Numbered from the stretch's first letter, positions 52,435 to 62,051 are shown. The stretch: DNA of 64,000 bases from CAXBDP01 sp041689935 (GCA_041689935.1 JBDNFI010000097.1:62001-126000), one strand, 5' to 3'. The notes: generated by a model from the letters alone, not told the origin. A program made the numbers and translations.

Positions 52435-53520
52435 ATGAAATTAAAAAATCTATCACTGCTTATTGCACTTCTCTTGTTTGCGCAAATGCTTCATGCTCAA
52501 AATGTTTTGCCGCTCAGGTTTGATCAAGACCGCAAAGATTTGGGTAGAGTGAAGGAGCAAGCTGGGTTGGTGGAAGTATCCTTTTCTTTTACCAATGTGA
52601 CAGATAGCCTAGTGCAGATCGATAAACTAGAAATGGATTGTGGCTGTACGACTACGGCTTACTCAGGTGATCCACTTGCGCCAGGTGAGATGGGTTTTGT
52701 ACAAATTATGTATAATCCAACGAATAGGCCAGGATCGTTTAGTAGAGTTACACAGGTATTTGTAAAGGGAATGGAGGCTCCCATTAATCTTATTATTGAA
52801 GGCATCGTTATAATGCCGATAATCAATCCGATGAGAGAGTTTCCGCATGTGGCTGGTAATTTTCGTTTTAGAACCAAGTTTATCAATATGGGAAATTTCA
52901 CTACAAATGATACGATATCCTATATAGTAGATTTGTATAATGCTTCGGAAGAAACCGTTCATTTATTAGCCGTAGAAACAGCTGCTAATTTTTTGAAATT
53001 TTCGTTTCTGGCAGATACCATTTTGGCCAGTAGCCATACTGAAATGGAAGTACTGTATTTTGGCACGAATAGAAAAGATATTGGATATTTTACGGATACA
53101 ATAAATATCTTGACGAGTGATGAAATGATGCCCAAAAAGCCATTAATTATCACATCTACAGTGGAGGATTATTTTCCGCCAATGACGCGGGAGGAATTAG
53201 ACTCGGCTCCATCAATGGGTATCACCGAAACCTTGCTTGATTTTGGCACGGTCGATAAAGGTAAAGTCGAAACAAAAGCATTCAAATTTCGAAATTCAGG
53301 AGCAAGTGATTTAGTGATTCGTAAAATCATTAGCAATTGCGACTGCGTTACATTCACTTTATCAAAAGACAACTATGCTCCCGGTGAGGAAGGAGAAATT
53401 TCTATTCATTTTGACACTCGTACCAGAACGGGCACTGAGTACAAAAATATTACATTTTTTACCAATGACCCACGCTACCCTGCTAGACAATTGATGGTGA
53501 AAATTAATATTAGGAACTGA
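52435..53520 (+). CDS. Secreted DUF1573 domain protein
   Basis: A 361-aa exported protein (signal peptide ending AQMLHA before QN). An N-terminal DUF1573 module (about 25-115) carries CGCTTTAYSGDPLAPGEMG, a middle Ig-like region follows, and a second DUF1573 module (about 255-361) carries CDCVTFTLSKDNYAPGEEG and ends in TFFTNDPRYPARQL. Each module has the paired cysteines (CGC and CDC) of the family. Such proteins are common in Bacteroidota envelopes; their role is unknown. Octamer at 53187. Confidence 0.83.
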   Translation: MKLKNLSLLIALLLFAQMLHAQNVLPLRFDQDRKDLGRVKEQAGLVEVSFSFTNVTDSLVQIDKLEMDCGCTTTAYSGDPLAPGEMGFVQIMYNPTNRPGSFSRVTQVFVKGMEAPINLIIEGIVIMPIINPMREFPHVAGNFRFRTKFINMGNFTTNDTISYIVDLYNASEETVHLLAVETAANFLKFSFLADTILASSHTEMEVLYFGTNRKDIGYFTDTINILTSDEMMPKKPLIITSTVEDYFPPMTREELDSAPSMGITETLLDFGTVDKGKVETKAFKFRNSGASDLVIRKIISNCDCVTFTLSKDNYAPGEEGEISIHFDTRTRTGTEYKNITFFTNDPRYPARQLMVKINIRN

Positions 53521-53633
53521 TTTTCAGATTATCTAGAGTTTACTTTTCTATATTCAGTTCTATCTTTTTGTGAAGGACATTCCCGATTGTGCTATTGAAT
53601 GCCGCTCTGGCATTGCCGGAGAGATAAGAAAAA

Positions 53634-53665
53634 AAATCCCTCAATGATTGCTCATTGAGGGATTT
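53634..53665 (-). terminator. Intrinsic terminator of the thiolase gene
   Basis: A perfect 14-bp stem (53634-53647 and 53652-53665, AAATCCCTCAATGA) with loop TTGC. The minus strand continues into a U run (A run at 53628-53636 on +). It lies 26 bp past the thiolase stop. Confidence 0.85.
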
Positions 53666-53691
53666 GAATTTTATGCGGAATTAATTTCGAA

Positions 53692-54870
53692 TTACATCTT
53701 TTCAATGACAATTGCAGAAGCGCCGCCACCGCCGTTGCAAATACCTGCAACACCAATCTTGCCATTTTCTTGGCTGAGAATGCTAGCAAGTGTTACCACA
53801 ATTCTAGCTCCAGAGCATCCGATAGGGTGGCCTAAAGATACGGCACCACCATACACATTCACCTTTTTAGGGTCAAGGTTTAGGATTTGGTTATTAGCAA
53901 TACATACTACAGCGAAAGCCTCATTAATTTCATAAAAATCCACTTCTTCAGCTGATACGCCAGCGTTGGCTAAAGCCTTTGGAATTGCATCAGATGGTGC
54001 AGTTGTAAACCATTCAGGCGCTTTTTGGGCATCTGCAAATCCTCTGATTTTTGCTATTGGCTTAATCCCTAAGGCTTCTGCTTTTTCTTTGCTCATCAGA
54101 ACTACCGCAGCGGCACCGTCATTGATTGAAGACGCATTGGCGGCAGTTACCGTTCCTGCTTTATCAAATACAGGTCTTAGGCTAGGAATTTTATCGAATT
54201 TCACATTAGCATATTCTTCATCCGTATCAACCACGATAGGATCACCCTTACGTTGTGGAATACTTACAGGCGATATTTCGGCTTTGAATTTCCCAGCTTC
54301 ACTCGCCGCAGCAGATCTTTTGTAGGATTCTATAGCATAGGCATCTTGGTCTTCGCGGCTAATATTTTTGTCGGTAGCGCATAGTTCGGCTGCATTGCCC
54401 ATGTGGTAGTCTTTGTACACATCCCAAAGGCCATCTCTGATTATGCCATCTACTACTTTCCCATGACCTAATTTTGCACCCCAGCGATTATTTTCAAGAT
54501 AGAAGGGTGCATTGCTCATGGATTCCATTCCTCCAGCTACTACCACGTCGTTGGTTCCTAACATAATGGATTGCGCACCGAGCATAATGGTTTTCATGCC
54601 AGAAGCACACACTTTGTTGATGGTAGTTGTAGGCGTGTTATTAGGAATTCCTGCATAAATGGAAGCTTGTGTTGCTGGAGCCTGACCTACATTGGCCGTA
54701 AGCACGTTGCCCATGTACACTTCATTTACCTCAGCAGGGTCTAAATTAATTTTTGATAAAGCACCTTTGATCGCTTCTGCGCCCAATTGTGGGGCAGTGA
54801 GGGCTGCTAATGCACCACCAAAACTTCCAATAGGTGTTCTAGATACGGATACGATATATACTTCTTTCAT
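53692..54870 (-). CDS. Acetyl-CoA C-acyltransferase (thiolase)
   Basis: Thiolase, 392 aa from ATG 54870 (MKEVYIVSVSRTPIGSFGG, the standard N-terminus); the start at 54891 adds seven residues. The active-site cysteine is in NKVCASGMK near 88, the His is in GGAVSLGHPIGCSGAR near 350, and the second Cys is in GICNGGGGA near 380. It condenses or cleaves acetoacetyl-CoA or longer 3-ketoacyl-CoA. A TATATTTG (TAnnTTTG fit) ends only three bases before the chosen ATG, so the transcript may be nearly leaderless. It is a single gene. Confidence 0.92.
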   Translation of the reverse strand: MKEVYIVSVSRTPIGSFGGALAALTAPQLGAEAIKGALSKINLDPAEVNEVYMGNVLTANVGQAPATQASIYAGIPNNTPTTTINKVCASGMKTIMLGAQSIMLGTNDVVVAGGMESMSNAPFYLENNRWGAKLGHGKVVDGIIRDGLWDVYKDYHMGNAAELCATDKNISREDQDAYAIESYKRSAAASEAGKFKAEISPVSIPQRKGDPIVVDTDEEYANVKFDKIPSLRPVFDKAGTVTAANASSINDGAAAVVLMSKEKAEALGIKPIAKIRGFADAQKAPEWFTTAPSDAIPKALANAGVSAEEVDFYEINEAFAVVCIANNQILNLDPKKVNVYGGAVSLGHPIGCSGARIVVTLASILSQENGKIGVAGICNGGGGASAIVIEKM

Positions 54871-54904
54871 TTTCAAATATATGGTTGACAATAATTTTCA
54901 GATT

Positions 54905-55750
54905 TTACCAATCAGGCTTTCCTGATTTTTTTGGCTGATTGGTTTGACGGCGTTTTTGCTGGATGTATTGGATTTCCTGATTTTTCAAGGCTTCCAATAT
55001 CATCATGGCCGTTTGTTCATTCATATTGAGTTCTTCGAGCTTTTCTTTCAAGGATTGGAGGTCTTCCATTCTTTGATCTTCCTCATTTTGCTCTTGCTGC
55101 TGAGGGTCTTGATTTTCTTGCTTGGTTTCGTTTTCAGCTTCTCCTTCTTGCTTTTCAGCTTCCGACTGTTCTTCGTTCTCTTCTTCTCCTTTTTCCTGAT
55201 TTTCTTTTTCACTTTCAGAGCCTTCTTCTTGTTCCTTTTTTTGCTCTTCACCTTCTTCATTTTGTTCCTGCTCTTCTTGCTGCTCATCGCCGTCTTCATT
55301 TTCCTGCTGCTCTTTTTGTTCGTCGAGTACCTTTTTGGTGAGTTCGTAGTTATAGCGAGCCTCTTCATTGTCAGGAGCAGCCTTCAATGCGGCTTTGTAA
55401 TAGTTTAGTGCTGTTTTGTAGTCCTCTTTGGCAGAAGCCATATTGCCTAATTGCTGATTGGCAATGGAGCGAACGTTCATGTCGGCAGAAGCAATAAGCG
55501 GTTTGTAGGATTTCTCTGCTTCTTCCATATTTCCCGAGTTGTAATAGGAATGAGATAAGTTCAACATCATATTTGGATCTGTTTGTTGATACTCCTGCAT
55601 TAGCACTGTGTACTTATTTATTGCTGTCTCAAATTCCGCATTATTGTACGCCACCCGCGCTTCTTTTTTCAATGTATTCATCTTTGCAATGTCATTGAAA
55701 TCCGAAATGGGATTGATCACCAAAAATATTATTAAGATAAATTTTATCAT
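54905..55750 (-). CDS. batC: TPR protein BatC-like, with acidic tail
   Basis: A 281-aa protein with an N-terminal signal or anchor segment (residues 2-16), TPR repeats (about 27-140) and then a low-complexity Glu/Gln/Lys-rich region (about 145-235) with a short helical end. TPR plus acidic low-complexity tail is the layout of BatC in the Bacteroidota aerotolerance (bat) operon. Its start overlaps the upstream VWA gene by 4 bp (ATGA), so it is translated together with it. It probably works at the inner membrane or periplasm with the VWA protein. The frames opposite the low-complexity part are shadows. Confidence 0.8.
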   Translation of the reverse strand: MIKFILIIFLVINPISDFNDIAKMNTLKKEARVAYNNAEFETAINKYTVLMQEYQQTDPNMMLNLSHSYYNSGNMEEAEKSYKPLIASADMNVRSIANQQLGNMASAKEDYKTALNYYKAALKAAPDNEEARYNYELTKKVLDEQKEQQENEDGDEQQEEQEQNEEGEEQKKEQEEGSESEKENQEKGEEENEEQSEAEKQEGEAENETKQENQDPQQQEQNEEDQRMEDLQSLKEKLEELNMNEQTAMMILEALKNQEIQYIQQKRRQTNQPKKSGKPDW

Positions 55751-56715
55751 AGTTTGAATAATCTTACACTTACCAAAGCATCCATAAACATCAAAAATAA
55801 GCCAGCAGCAAGGAAATAGTAATATTTATTGGCGGTCACGTCTACTTGGCGGCTTTGTCTAAATTCGCCTTCTACACTATCAATGGCACTGATGAGTTGA
55901 GGAATTTCGTTTAAACCCTCATTTATTTCAAAGTATTTTCCACCTGTCTCTACTGCAACTTCCTTAAGTGCTCGAGAGTTCAAACGTGTAACGACGGGTT
56001 GTCCGTTTTGGTCTTTCCTTATATCAATTCCATCTCTGATGGTGCTTCCCTCTTCTGTGCCAACTCCAACGGTAAAAACCTTAACTGCTGCTCTACGCAA
56101 TTCTCTTATTGCATCGGCAGTGTCATCACCAAAATCTTCGCCATCGCTAATAAGGACAATTATTTTAGACGATTCCTTACCAGATTGATCTCCCTCTTGG
56201 AGGAGCTTATCCAAAGCCATTTTTAAAGGAGGGCCAAAGTCTGTTCCGCTTGATGAAACCAAATTGGTGTTAAGTGTCTCTATAAATAGATTGAGTGCTG
56301 AATTGTCAAAAGTAAGCGGACATTGCACAAAGGATTCGGAACCAAATATAATTAGCCCTAATCTATCAGTTACGAAGGTGTTGGCTAGTTTTTTCAGTTC
56401 AAATTTCACCTTTTCGATCCGAGAAGGAGCAATATCATGGGCGTCCATAGATTTTGACAAATCCACTAATACATAAATATCTTTACCACTCGATTCCACT
56501 TCCTTTTGGGTCACTCCAAATGTTGGCCCGAGTAGGGACACAATAATCAATGCAAAATATATACTTCGGATAATGAATTTATAAGACCAATTGCCTCCTT
56601 TTTGCTTCAGAAGCTTGCCGGCCGTGAACCAGCGGCGGAAGTAAAGGGAATACCCTAAGACAAAAAGCCCGATTACACTTATTTCAAATGTGGAAAAACT
56701 ATTAAACCACTCCAT
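55747..56715 (-). CDS. batB: VWA domain membrane protein, BatB-like
   Basis: A 322-aa protein: N-terminal membrane segments (about 12-28 and 50-66), a von Willebrand A domain (about 80-285) and a C-terminal membrane helix (about 297-316). The MIDAS metal site is complete: DLSKS at 85-89, the threonine in SSGTDFG and the aspartate in ISDGEDFGDD. This is the BatA/BatB layout. In other Bacteroidota bat genes follow moxR and a DUF58 gene and are joined by batA, batD and batE; here only a VWA gene and batC are found. The MATE gene lies upstream on the same strand. Confidence 0.82.
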   Translation of the reverse strand: MEWFNSFSTFEISVIGLFVLGYSLYFRRWFTAGKLLKQKGGNWSYKFIIRSIYFALIIVSLLGPTFGVTQKEVESSGKDIYVLVDLSKSMDAHDIAPSRIEKVKFELKKLANTFVTDRLGLIIFGSESFVQCPLTFDNSALNLFIETLNTNLVSSSGTDFGPPLKMALDKLLQEGDQSGKESSKIIVLISDGEDFGDDTADAIRELRRAAVKVFTVGVGTEEGSTIRDGIDIRKDQNGQPVVTRLNSRALKEVAVETGGKYFEINEGLNEIPQLISAIDSVEGEFRQSRQVDVTANKYYYFLAAGLFLMFMDALVSVRLFKL

Positions 56716-56803
56716 TCAATGTATTTTTCAAGGTGAACTTTCACCATATAAGCAAATATAGTTCCTGATCCCTTAGGCGCAAACCACTTTATTTGATGCG
56801 GTA

Positions 56804-58210
56804 TTAAACTTGTTCGGAAAAAGGTGATTCATCTTCAACGTCAAGTTTATTTATCGCTTCTTTTCTCCTTATTTTCTTAAATTCTCTGCGTACATAATAG
56901 ACTATCAGAATCGTCATAATCACGTCTATAATAGTAGCACCAAAAAATACACCTCTTATTCCAAAGTACATGGGTATGATAAGCATGACAGGTATATAGA
57001 AAATCAATTGCCTTAATAAGCTCAAAATACTAGCGATTTTTCCTCTTTCGATGGATGGAAAAAAGGTAAGACCCATAAAAACCAGCGGGAGGAAAGGAAG
57101 GACAAACGTGTAAACCCTAAAATTCCAAATTTCCTCTGGGCCATAATTGTAGCCTGGGAGCATTAGATTAAGCGAATTTTCAGGAAAAATATTCATCAAT
57201 AGCCAAAATGGAAAAACGATCAAAAAGCCAGTAAGCGAAAATATTTTGTAGCTACTTTCTACTCTATCCATTTTGCCTGCTCCATAGTTCATCCCAATTA
57301 CGGGCTGTAATGCCCGCATCAATCCAAATAAAGGCGTAATCAGAAATAAAACAGTGCGATTAGCCGCTGCAAAAAAAGCGACATCCGATTGGGCACCATA
57401 ATTATTGATGGCATTGTATACCACCAAGGCTTGGATCAAACCCATCAATGACATGATCAATGAAGGGAAGCCAAGAGAAAGAATGGATTTGGATAGTTTT
57501 TTATCAATCCCAAGATATTTTACATCTGTATCGAATGAGGCTTTACCTTTCATAAAATACCAATACCCGACGATGGAATAAGTAATCATACCAACATTGG
57601 TAGCCCATGCCGCACCTGCCACACCCATTTCAAATGTTGAAATGAAAATTGGATTGAGGATAATATTGATAATCAGTCCAATAGCCATCATATAGGCAGC
57701 TTCCTTGAGTTTGCCTTCTCCACGGATGAGCATATTGATGGCAAGTCCCAAAATCCAAAAGAAAGCACCTGGTAAGGTAGCTTTGAAATACTCGGTCCCA
57801 AGCCTAAGTAACTCGCCTTCGGCACCCATTAGCGACACCATTTGTTCAGCAAAAAACCAAGATGGAATAGCAAACGCCGCTGAAATGATCAGGCAAAGGG
57901 TAGTTAAATTCCCAAGTATTTTTTGTTGGGAGCTAGTGTCACCCGAACCTATGGCAATGCTCAATACCGTGCCAGCGCCAATCCCGATAAGAGAGCCTAG
58001 CCCAAAGGTGATTTGCGAAAGTGGATAAGAAATAGAAACTGCCGCCAAGGCAGTAGCATTAATCAATTGGCCTACAAATACCGCATCGAGAAATGCATTG
58101 AGCCCAAACAATACCATAGCAAGCACTGCAGGAACCGAAAGCTTCCACATCACTCGCCACATATTTTCGTTTATGATAAGCTGTTTTTGCTTATCTTTTA
58201 ATTGAGCCAT
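56804..58210 (-). CDS. MATE family multidrug efflux transporter
   Basis: A 468-aa polytopic membrane protein with about 12 segments in two homologous halves, the MATE layout. The N-terminal half opens MWRVMWKLSVPAVLAMVLFGLNAFLDAVFVG and the second half has LFLITPLFGLMRALQPVIGMNYGAGK, where QP-x-x-G-x-N-x-G is the family signature after TM7. It exports cationic compounds with sodium or proton. The C-terminus is cytoplasmic and charged. An antisense octamer is at 57085. Confidence 0.88.
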   Translation of the reverse strand: MAQLKDKQKQLIINENMWRVMWKLSVPAVLAMVLFGLNAFLDAVFVGQLINATALAAVSISYPLSQITFGLGSLIGIGAGTVLSIAIGSGDTSSQQKILGNLTTLCLIISAAFAIPSWFFAEQMVSLMGAEGELLRLGTEYFKATLPGAFFWILGLAINMLIRGEGKLKEAAYMMAIGLIINIILNPIFISTFEMGVAGAAWATNVGMITYSIVGYWYFMKGKASFDTDVKYLGIDKKLSKSILSLGFPSLIMSLMGLIQALVVYNAINNYGAQSDVAFFAAANRTVLFLITPLFGLMRALQPVIGMNYGAGKMDRVESSYKIFSLTGFLIVFPFWLLMNIFPENSLNLMLPGYNYGPEEIWNFRVYTFVLPFLPLVFMGLTFFPSIERGKIASILSLLRQLIFYIPVMLIIPMYFGIRGVFFGATIIDVIMTILIVYYVRREFKKIRRKEAINKLDVEDESPFSEQV

Positions 58211-58335
58211 AAATGATCGGTAGAGTCAGGGATTATTAGTATAAGCTTTAAATGTAAAGGATGTTTAGACCAAAATTTCATGTTTTTAGCTGCTGACTAA
58301 GTATTTTTGAAATTGTGTCTTTTCAAATTATCATC

Positions 58336-58453
58336 ATGAAACTAAATAAAATCATTATTGTGTTGGCAGGATTTTTTCTGCGCGTGGCATTCACGGGCTG
58401 TGGTAAAGGCGAAGCCTGATTAAGAAGAAGTAGATAAGCAGCCAATAGAATAA
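58336..58453 (+). pseudogene. Decayed small lipoprotein gene
   Basis: ATG 58336 opens MKLNKIIIVLAGFFLRVAF followed by TGCGKGEA and a stop at 58417. The signal peptide, lipobox-like cysteine and small residues after it are those of a small lipoprotein. Shifting frame by one base after codon 25 continues KPD, stop, EEVDKQPIE, stop, an acidic run typical of such lipoproteins but interrupted. This looks like a lipoprotein that lost its frame, with the arginine inside the hydrophobic core also a degradation sign. It sits in the 302-bp gap (58211-58512) between the MATE and recQ genes, where I see nothing else. Confidence 0.45.
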
Positions 58454-58512
58454 GCCTAAGGCACATTCACGAGAAAGCATTGATTTCGGTAGATTAGTAT
58501 TTGGGTAAGCGG

Positions 58513-60642
58513 TTAAGAGCGGTTTTTAGCCATCACCATTTGTATTTGTCCATAGCTGATTGATGGTGGGAGGTTTTCTTTCAGCATTTTCAAGCTCCCC
58601 ATACCAAATTGCTGAATGGCTTTATGGATCATTGCCTGCGTTTTGATATCTACAAATTTCTCGATTGGAATAATTCCTTTTCCGACGAAACCAGCCAAAT
58701 GTCCTTCTATAGTGGAAGAAGCCATAGATCTAATCTCAGCTATTTCTTCTATACTTTTGCCTTTCTTATACAGTTCGAAGCTCTCCGTTTTAGTATCCGT
58801 TATTTTATTTACTTTTCCCGGAGATACTCTCTTTTTGTAATGTATTCGAGAATTCAGCTGATTTTCTTCGCAATACGAATGAATAACTTTTAGAAAGTCC
58901 TTACCGTATTTTTCTATCTTAATAATGCCGAAACCACTTATTCTTAATAACTCATCGGAATCTTTGGGTAAGTAAGTGGCCAATTCCAATAAACTTGCAT
59001 CGGATAATATTACATCTGGAGGGACGCTTTCGCCTTCTGCCAAAATTTTCCTCAAGGAGCGCATTTTTTCGAAAAGTGCTTTCTCTAGGTTTTCACCTTC
59101 CGCTTTCTGAGATTCTTTCGTTTTTACTTTTTTGATTTGGTAAGGTTTCTGACCCTTCAATATTTCCCAACTCCTGTCTGTCAAGCCAAGCACAGGCATT
59201 TCGAAGCCATTTTGAATCAATATTTCATCTTTTAAAAGGTGTCTAAAAAATGCTTGCCAACTTTCCTTCGTCATGTTATCACCAATTCCAAAGGTTTTTA
59301 GCTGTCGATGATGTGCGTGTATTTTCTTCGATTTGGATCCTTTCAAAAAATCGATTACGTAGCCCATTCCAAAGTTCTGCTCTAGCCTCGCAACAGCAGA
59401 CAAAGCCTTTTGCGCATTTTCCGTTGCCTCTTCAAATTCAAATTCGGTGAGGCAAGTATCGCAATTCCCACAATGGTCGGGAAAGGCTTCATCGAAATAA
59501 TTCATCAAATACTGCCTTCTACAAGTATCTATCTGGCAATATTCTGCCATTTGGTTTAGCTTCTTCTTCAGTATTTTAGTTTGTTCCTTATTATCGTCTA
59601 TCTGGATAAAGTGCTGAAGCTTTTGAACATCGCCGTAAGAGAAAAAAAGGATAGCCTCGCTCGGTAATCCATCTCGCCCAGCCCGACCCGTTTCTTGATA
59701 ATAGCTTTCAATATTTTTTGGCAAATCCATGTGTACCACAAAGCGCACATTCGATTTATCGATGCCCATGCCAAAAGCGATGGTTGCAACGATGATTTGA
59801 ACTTTGTCATTTTGGAAAAGTTCTTGATTTTCCTGTCGAGTCTTCCGATCCAATTCCGCGTGATAGGGTAGGGCATCTACTCCCTCGTCTCGAAGTCTTT
59901 CGGCAATAGATTCTACTGATTTTCTCGACAAACAATAGATAATGCCCGAATCATCTTTATGTCCCATCAGAAAATCCATCAATCGCCCAAAGCTTTGAGA
60001 TTTTTGCTCTATTGTATAGCTTATATTCTTCCGGTTGAAGCTTGAAAGGAAAATCCCTGGATTTCTCAATCCCAATTTAGATAGTATATCCGATCGAGTA
60101 AGTTTATCAGCCGTGGCTGTCAGTGCCATTACAGGCACAGTAGGAAAGGCAGTGGCCATCTGATGCAAAGCCAAATATTCTGGTCTGAAATCATGGCCCC
60201 ATTGCGAGATGCAATGTGCTTCGTCAATCGCAAATAGGCTTACAGTACATCTCTTTAGCCAATGAATGAGTGGGTTAGCTCCACCAATAAGCCGTTCGGG
60301 TGCGCAGTATAGTAATTTGATTTTCCCAGTTTCAGCATCATTCAGGATTTGGTTTTGTTCCGATGCTGATTGCGTGGAGTTGATAAATGCGGCATTGATT
60401 CCGTTGAGTCTCAATGCATCTACTTGATCTTTCATCAAGGCGATCAATGGTGAAATCACGATAGTTAGACCGTCAAAAACCAGCGCAGGAATTTGATAGC
60501 AAAGGGACTTACCACCACCTGTAGGCATGATGGCCAAGCAGTCTCTTCCAGCAATGACCGAATGTATAATATCTTCTTGCCGATCTCTGTACGATTGAAA
60601 TCCAAATGTTTGATTAAGGATCTGTTGAGCTTTGGCTATCAT
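58513..60642 (-). CDS. recQ: ATP-dependent DNA helicase RecQ
   Basis: RecQ, 709 aa. SF2 helicase motifs: Q-motif region FGFQSYRDRQ, Walker A TGGGKS (41-46), DEAH in AIDEAHCISQWGHDFRPEY, motif III ALTATA, motif VI QETGRAGRDG. The RQC zinc knuckle shows CQIDTCRR and CGNCDTC near 370-400. An HRDC domain (about 530-605) and a C-terminal helix-turn-helix (about 625-680, SIEEIAEIRSMASSTIEGHL) follow. It unwinds recombination intermediates and acts in RecFOR-type gap repair. It is complete and a single gene. Confidence 0.94.
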   Translation of the reverse strand: MIAKAQQILNQTFGFQSYRDRQEDIIHSVIAGRDCLAIMPTGGGKSLCYQIPALVFDGLTIVISPLIALMKDQVDALRLNGINAAFINSTQSASEQNQILNDAETGKIKLLYCAPERLIGGANPLIHWLKRCTVSLFAIDEAHCISQWGHDFRPEYLALHQMATAFPTVPVMALTATADKLTRSDILSKLGLRNPGIFLSSFNRKNISYTIEQKSQSFGRLMDFLMGHKDDSGIIYCLSRKSVESIAERLRDEGVDALPYHAELDRKTRQENQELFQNDKVQIIVATIAFGMGIDKSNVRFVVHMDLPKNIESYYQETGRAGRDGLPSEAILFFSYGDVQKLQHFIQIDDNKEQTKILKKKLNQMAEYCQIDTCRRQYLMNYFDEAFPDHCGNCDTCLTEFEFEEATENAQKALSAVARLEQNFGMGYVIDFLKGSKSKKIHAHHRQLKTFGIGDNMTKESWQAFFRHLLKDEILIQNGFEMPVLGLTDRSWEILKGQKPYQIKKVKTKESQKAEGENLEKALFEKMRSLRKILAEGESVPPDVILSDASLLELATYLPKDSDELLRISGFGIIKIEKYGKDFLKVIHSYCEENQLNSRIHYKKRVSPGKVNKITDTKTESFELYKKGKSIEEIAEIRSMASSTIEGHLAGFVGKGIIPIEKFVDIKTQAMIHKAIQQFGMGSLKMLKENLPPSISYGQIQMVMAKNRS

Positions 60643-60946
60643 TTTATTAGGAGGAGTTTTTTATCTAATTGCTATTTTAGGTATAAAACTAGAAAAATTC
60701 AAGAACTGGAACTATTATTTTTACGTGTCTTGATGATTTCTAAGTCCAAAAAAAAAGAGCTTTTGATACTTTCTTATCGAAAGCGCATATTACGGCTCCA
60801 CTATTTTCCATCGTATTTGAACAATCCTATGTCGTTTTTAAGAAATTTGGTACGTTGTAAAACAGTGTTTTTTAGATCAAATACCATCTATACAAGGTAA
60901 GTTATAGCAAGGCGAATGTTCGATTTACCATTTATCGGCTGATTTG
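60643..60946. other. Intergenic region between recQ and arsM, no gene recognised
   Basis: A 55-codon basic plus-strand frame starts at 60733, but its composition (many Arg, Lys, Tyr, Phe) and lack of context make it unlikely to be a gene. The recQ promoter must lie here. I see no hairpin terminator or repeat. Confidence 0.5.
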
Positions 60947-61834
60947 TTAACAACAACCCGAATCTGGAGCACATGCTTGTGCTGATTGATTGGCGGATAG
61001 TTGGCTTAAATTGATTTTTTGCTTTGCGCCTGGTTTGCTGGCAAATACGGTGATGCTAAGGATACCGGTAGTACCATCATTAAATTCTTTTATTTCACTT
61101 TCACTCAAATATTTGCTCAAAATATCATTCGGTATAATAATCGGCTTTTCTTTTTGAATGGTGATATCCTTAAATCCTTGGTTTTTAATAAACCCTAAAT
61201 ATTCATCTTTTTGGATAGCCCCTGAAACACAACCGGCATACATTTCCGCATCGTGTCTAAGCGCATCTGGCAGATCACCTACTAGCACTATATCGGATAT
61301 GCTGAAATGACCTCCAGGTTTTAAGGTTCTGTACATTTCAGCAATTACAGCAGCCTTGTTTGGCACCAAATTGAGCACGCAATTGCTCACAATTACATCC
61401 GCCACATTATCTGCAACTGGCATGTTTTCAATATCTCCAAACCGGAATTCTACATTATTGAATCCCAATTTGTCAGCGTTGATTCTCGCTTTATTGATCA
61501 TCGCTTCTGTGAAATCAATCCCAATTACTTTGCCTTTTTCGCCAGTTTCATGTCTTGCAACAAAGGCGTCATTTCCAGCACCAGAACCTAGGTCCATCAC
61601 TGTGTAGCCTTCTTGGATGAGCGCAAACTGTGTAGGCAAACCGCATCCTAAGCCCAAGTCGGCATCGGCTTGGTATCCTTTCATTTCTGAGTAATCATCT
61701 GTCATGATATTGTACACCTCAGTAGAAAACCCTCCCGCACCGCAGCAGGAAGAAGCATTCAATTCCTTATCCTGCAAGGCAATTTCACTGTATTTTTCAC
61801 GTACTATTCGTTTTAATTCTTCAGCAGTTGACAT
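60947..61834 (-). CDS. arsM: Arsenite S-adenosylmethionine methyltransferase
   Basis: ArsM, 295 aa, methylates As(III) with SAM and thiols. The SAM-binding motif is DLGSGAGND (81-89). The arsenic-binding cysteines are C64 (GLGCGLP), C152 (SNCVLNL) and C202 (YAGCVSGA), with an additional C30-C31 pair in SSCCGAGG as in many ArsM. The C-terminus ends CAPDSGCC, a short cysteine tail that may bind further arsenite. No arsR, arsB or arsC is adjacent, so regulation is not evident. One octamer copy lies at 61731 in the coding strand. Confidence 0.92.
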   Translation of the reverse strand: MSTAEELKRIVREKYSEIALQDKELNASSCCGAGGFSTEVYNIMTDDYSEMKGYQADADLGLGCGLPTQFALIQEGYTVMDLGSGAGNDAFVARHETGEKGKVIGIDFTEAMINKARINADKLGFNNVEFRFGDIENMPVADNVADVIVSNCVLNLVPNKAAVIAEMYRTLKPGGHFSISDIVLVGDLPDALRHDAEMYAGCVSGAIQKDEYLGFIKNQGFKDITIQKEKPIIIPNDILSKYLSESEIKEFNDGTTGILSITVFASKPGAKQKINLSQLSANQSAQACAPDSGCC

Positions 61835-62051
61835 GGGTTTTTTAGGTTAAGTTGGTCGCGTGGTTTATTAAAATAAAGACAAAGTCTGGTGGCTTAAATG
61901 GAAAAGCTATTTAGATCTTCGTTACATTGCAATATTACGATGAAAGGAATTGGTTAGTTCCACCTTTCCAAAAGAATTTCCGAAAGAATAAATTCATGAA
62001 CTTGGAAAAAGGCGGGAGGGAGGAGTCAAACGAATTTAAAGCTGAGTTTTA

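Noticed and set aside
55048..55368. Lysine-rich minus-strand frame of 106 aa inside batC
   Set aside because: It is a frame-shifted reading of the same low-complexity segment, with no start context of its own.
54944..55408. Long plus-strand frame of 154 aa rich in Phe and Leu
   Set aside because: It is the reverse of the Glu/Gln/Lys-rich codons of batC (GAA, CAA, AAA read as TTC, TTG, TTT); the composition is an artefact.
60733..60900. 55-codon basic ORF between recQ and arsM
   Set aside because: Composition is not protein-like (dominated by Arg, Lys and aromatic residues), with no promoter element or context.
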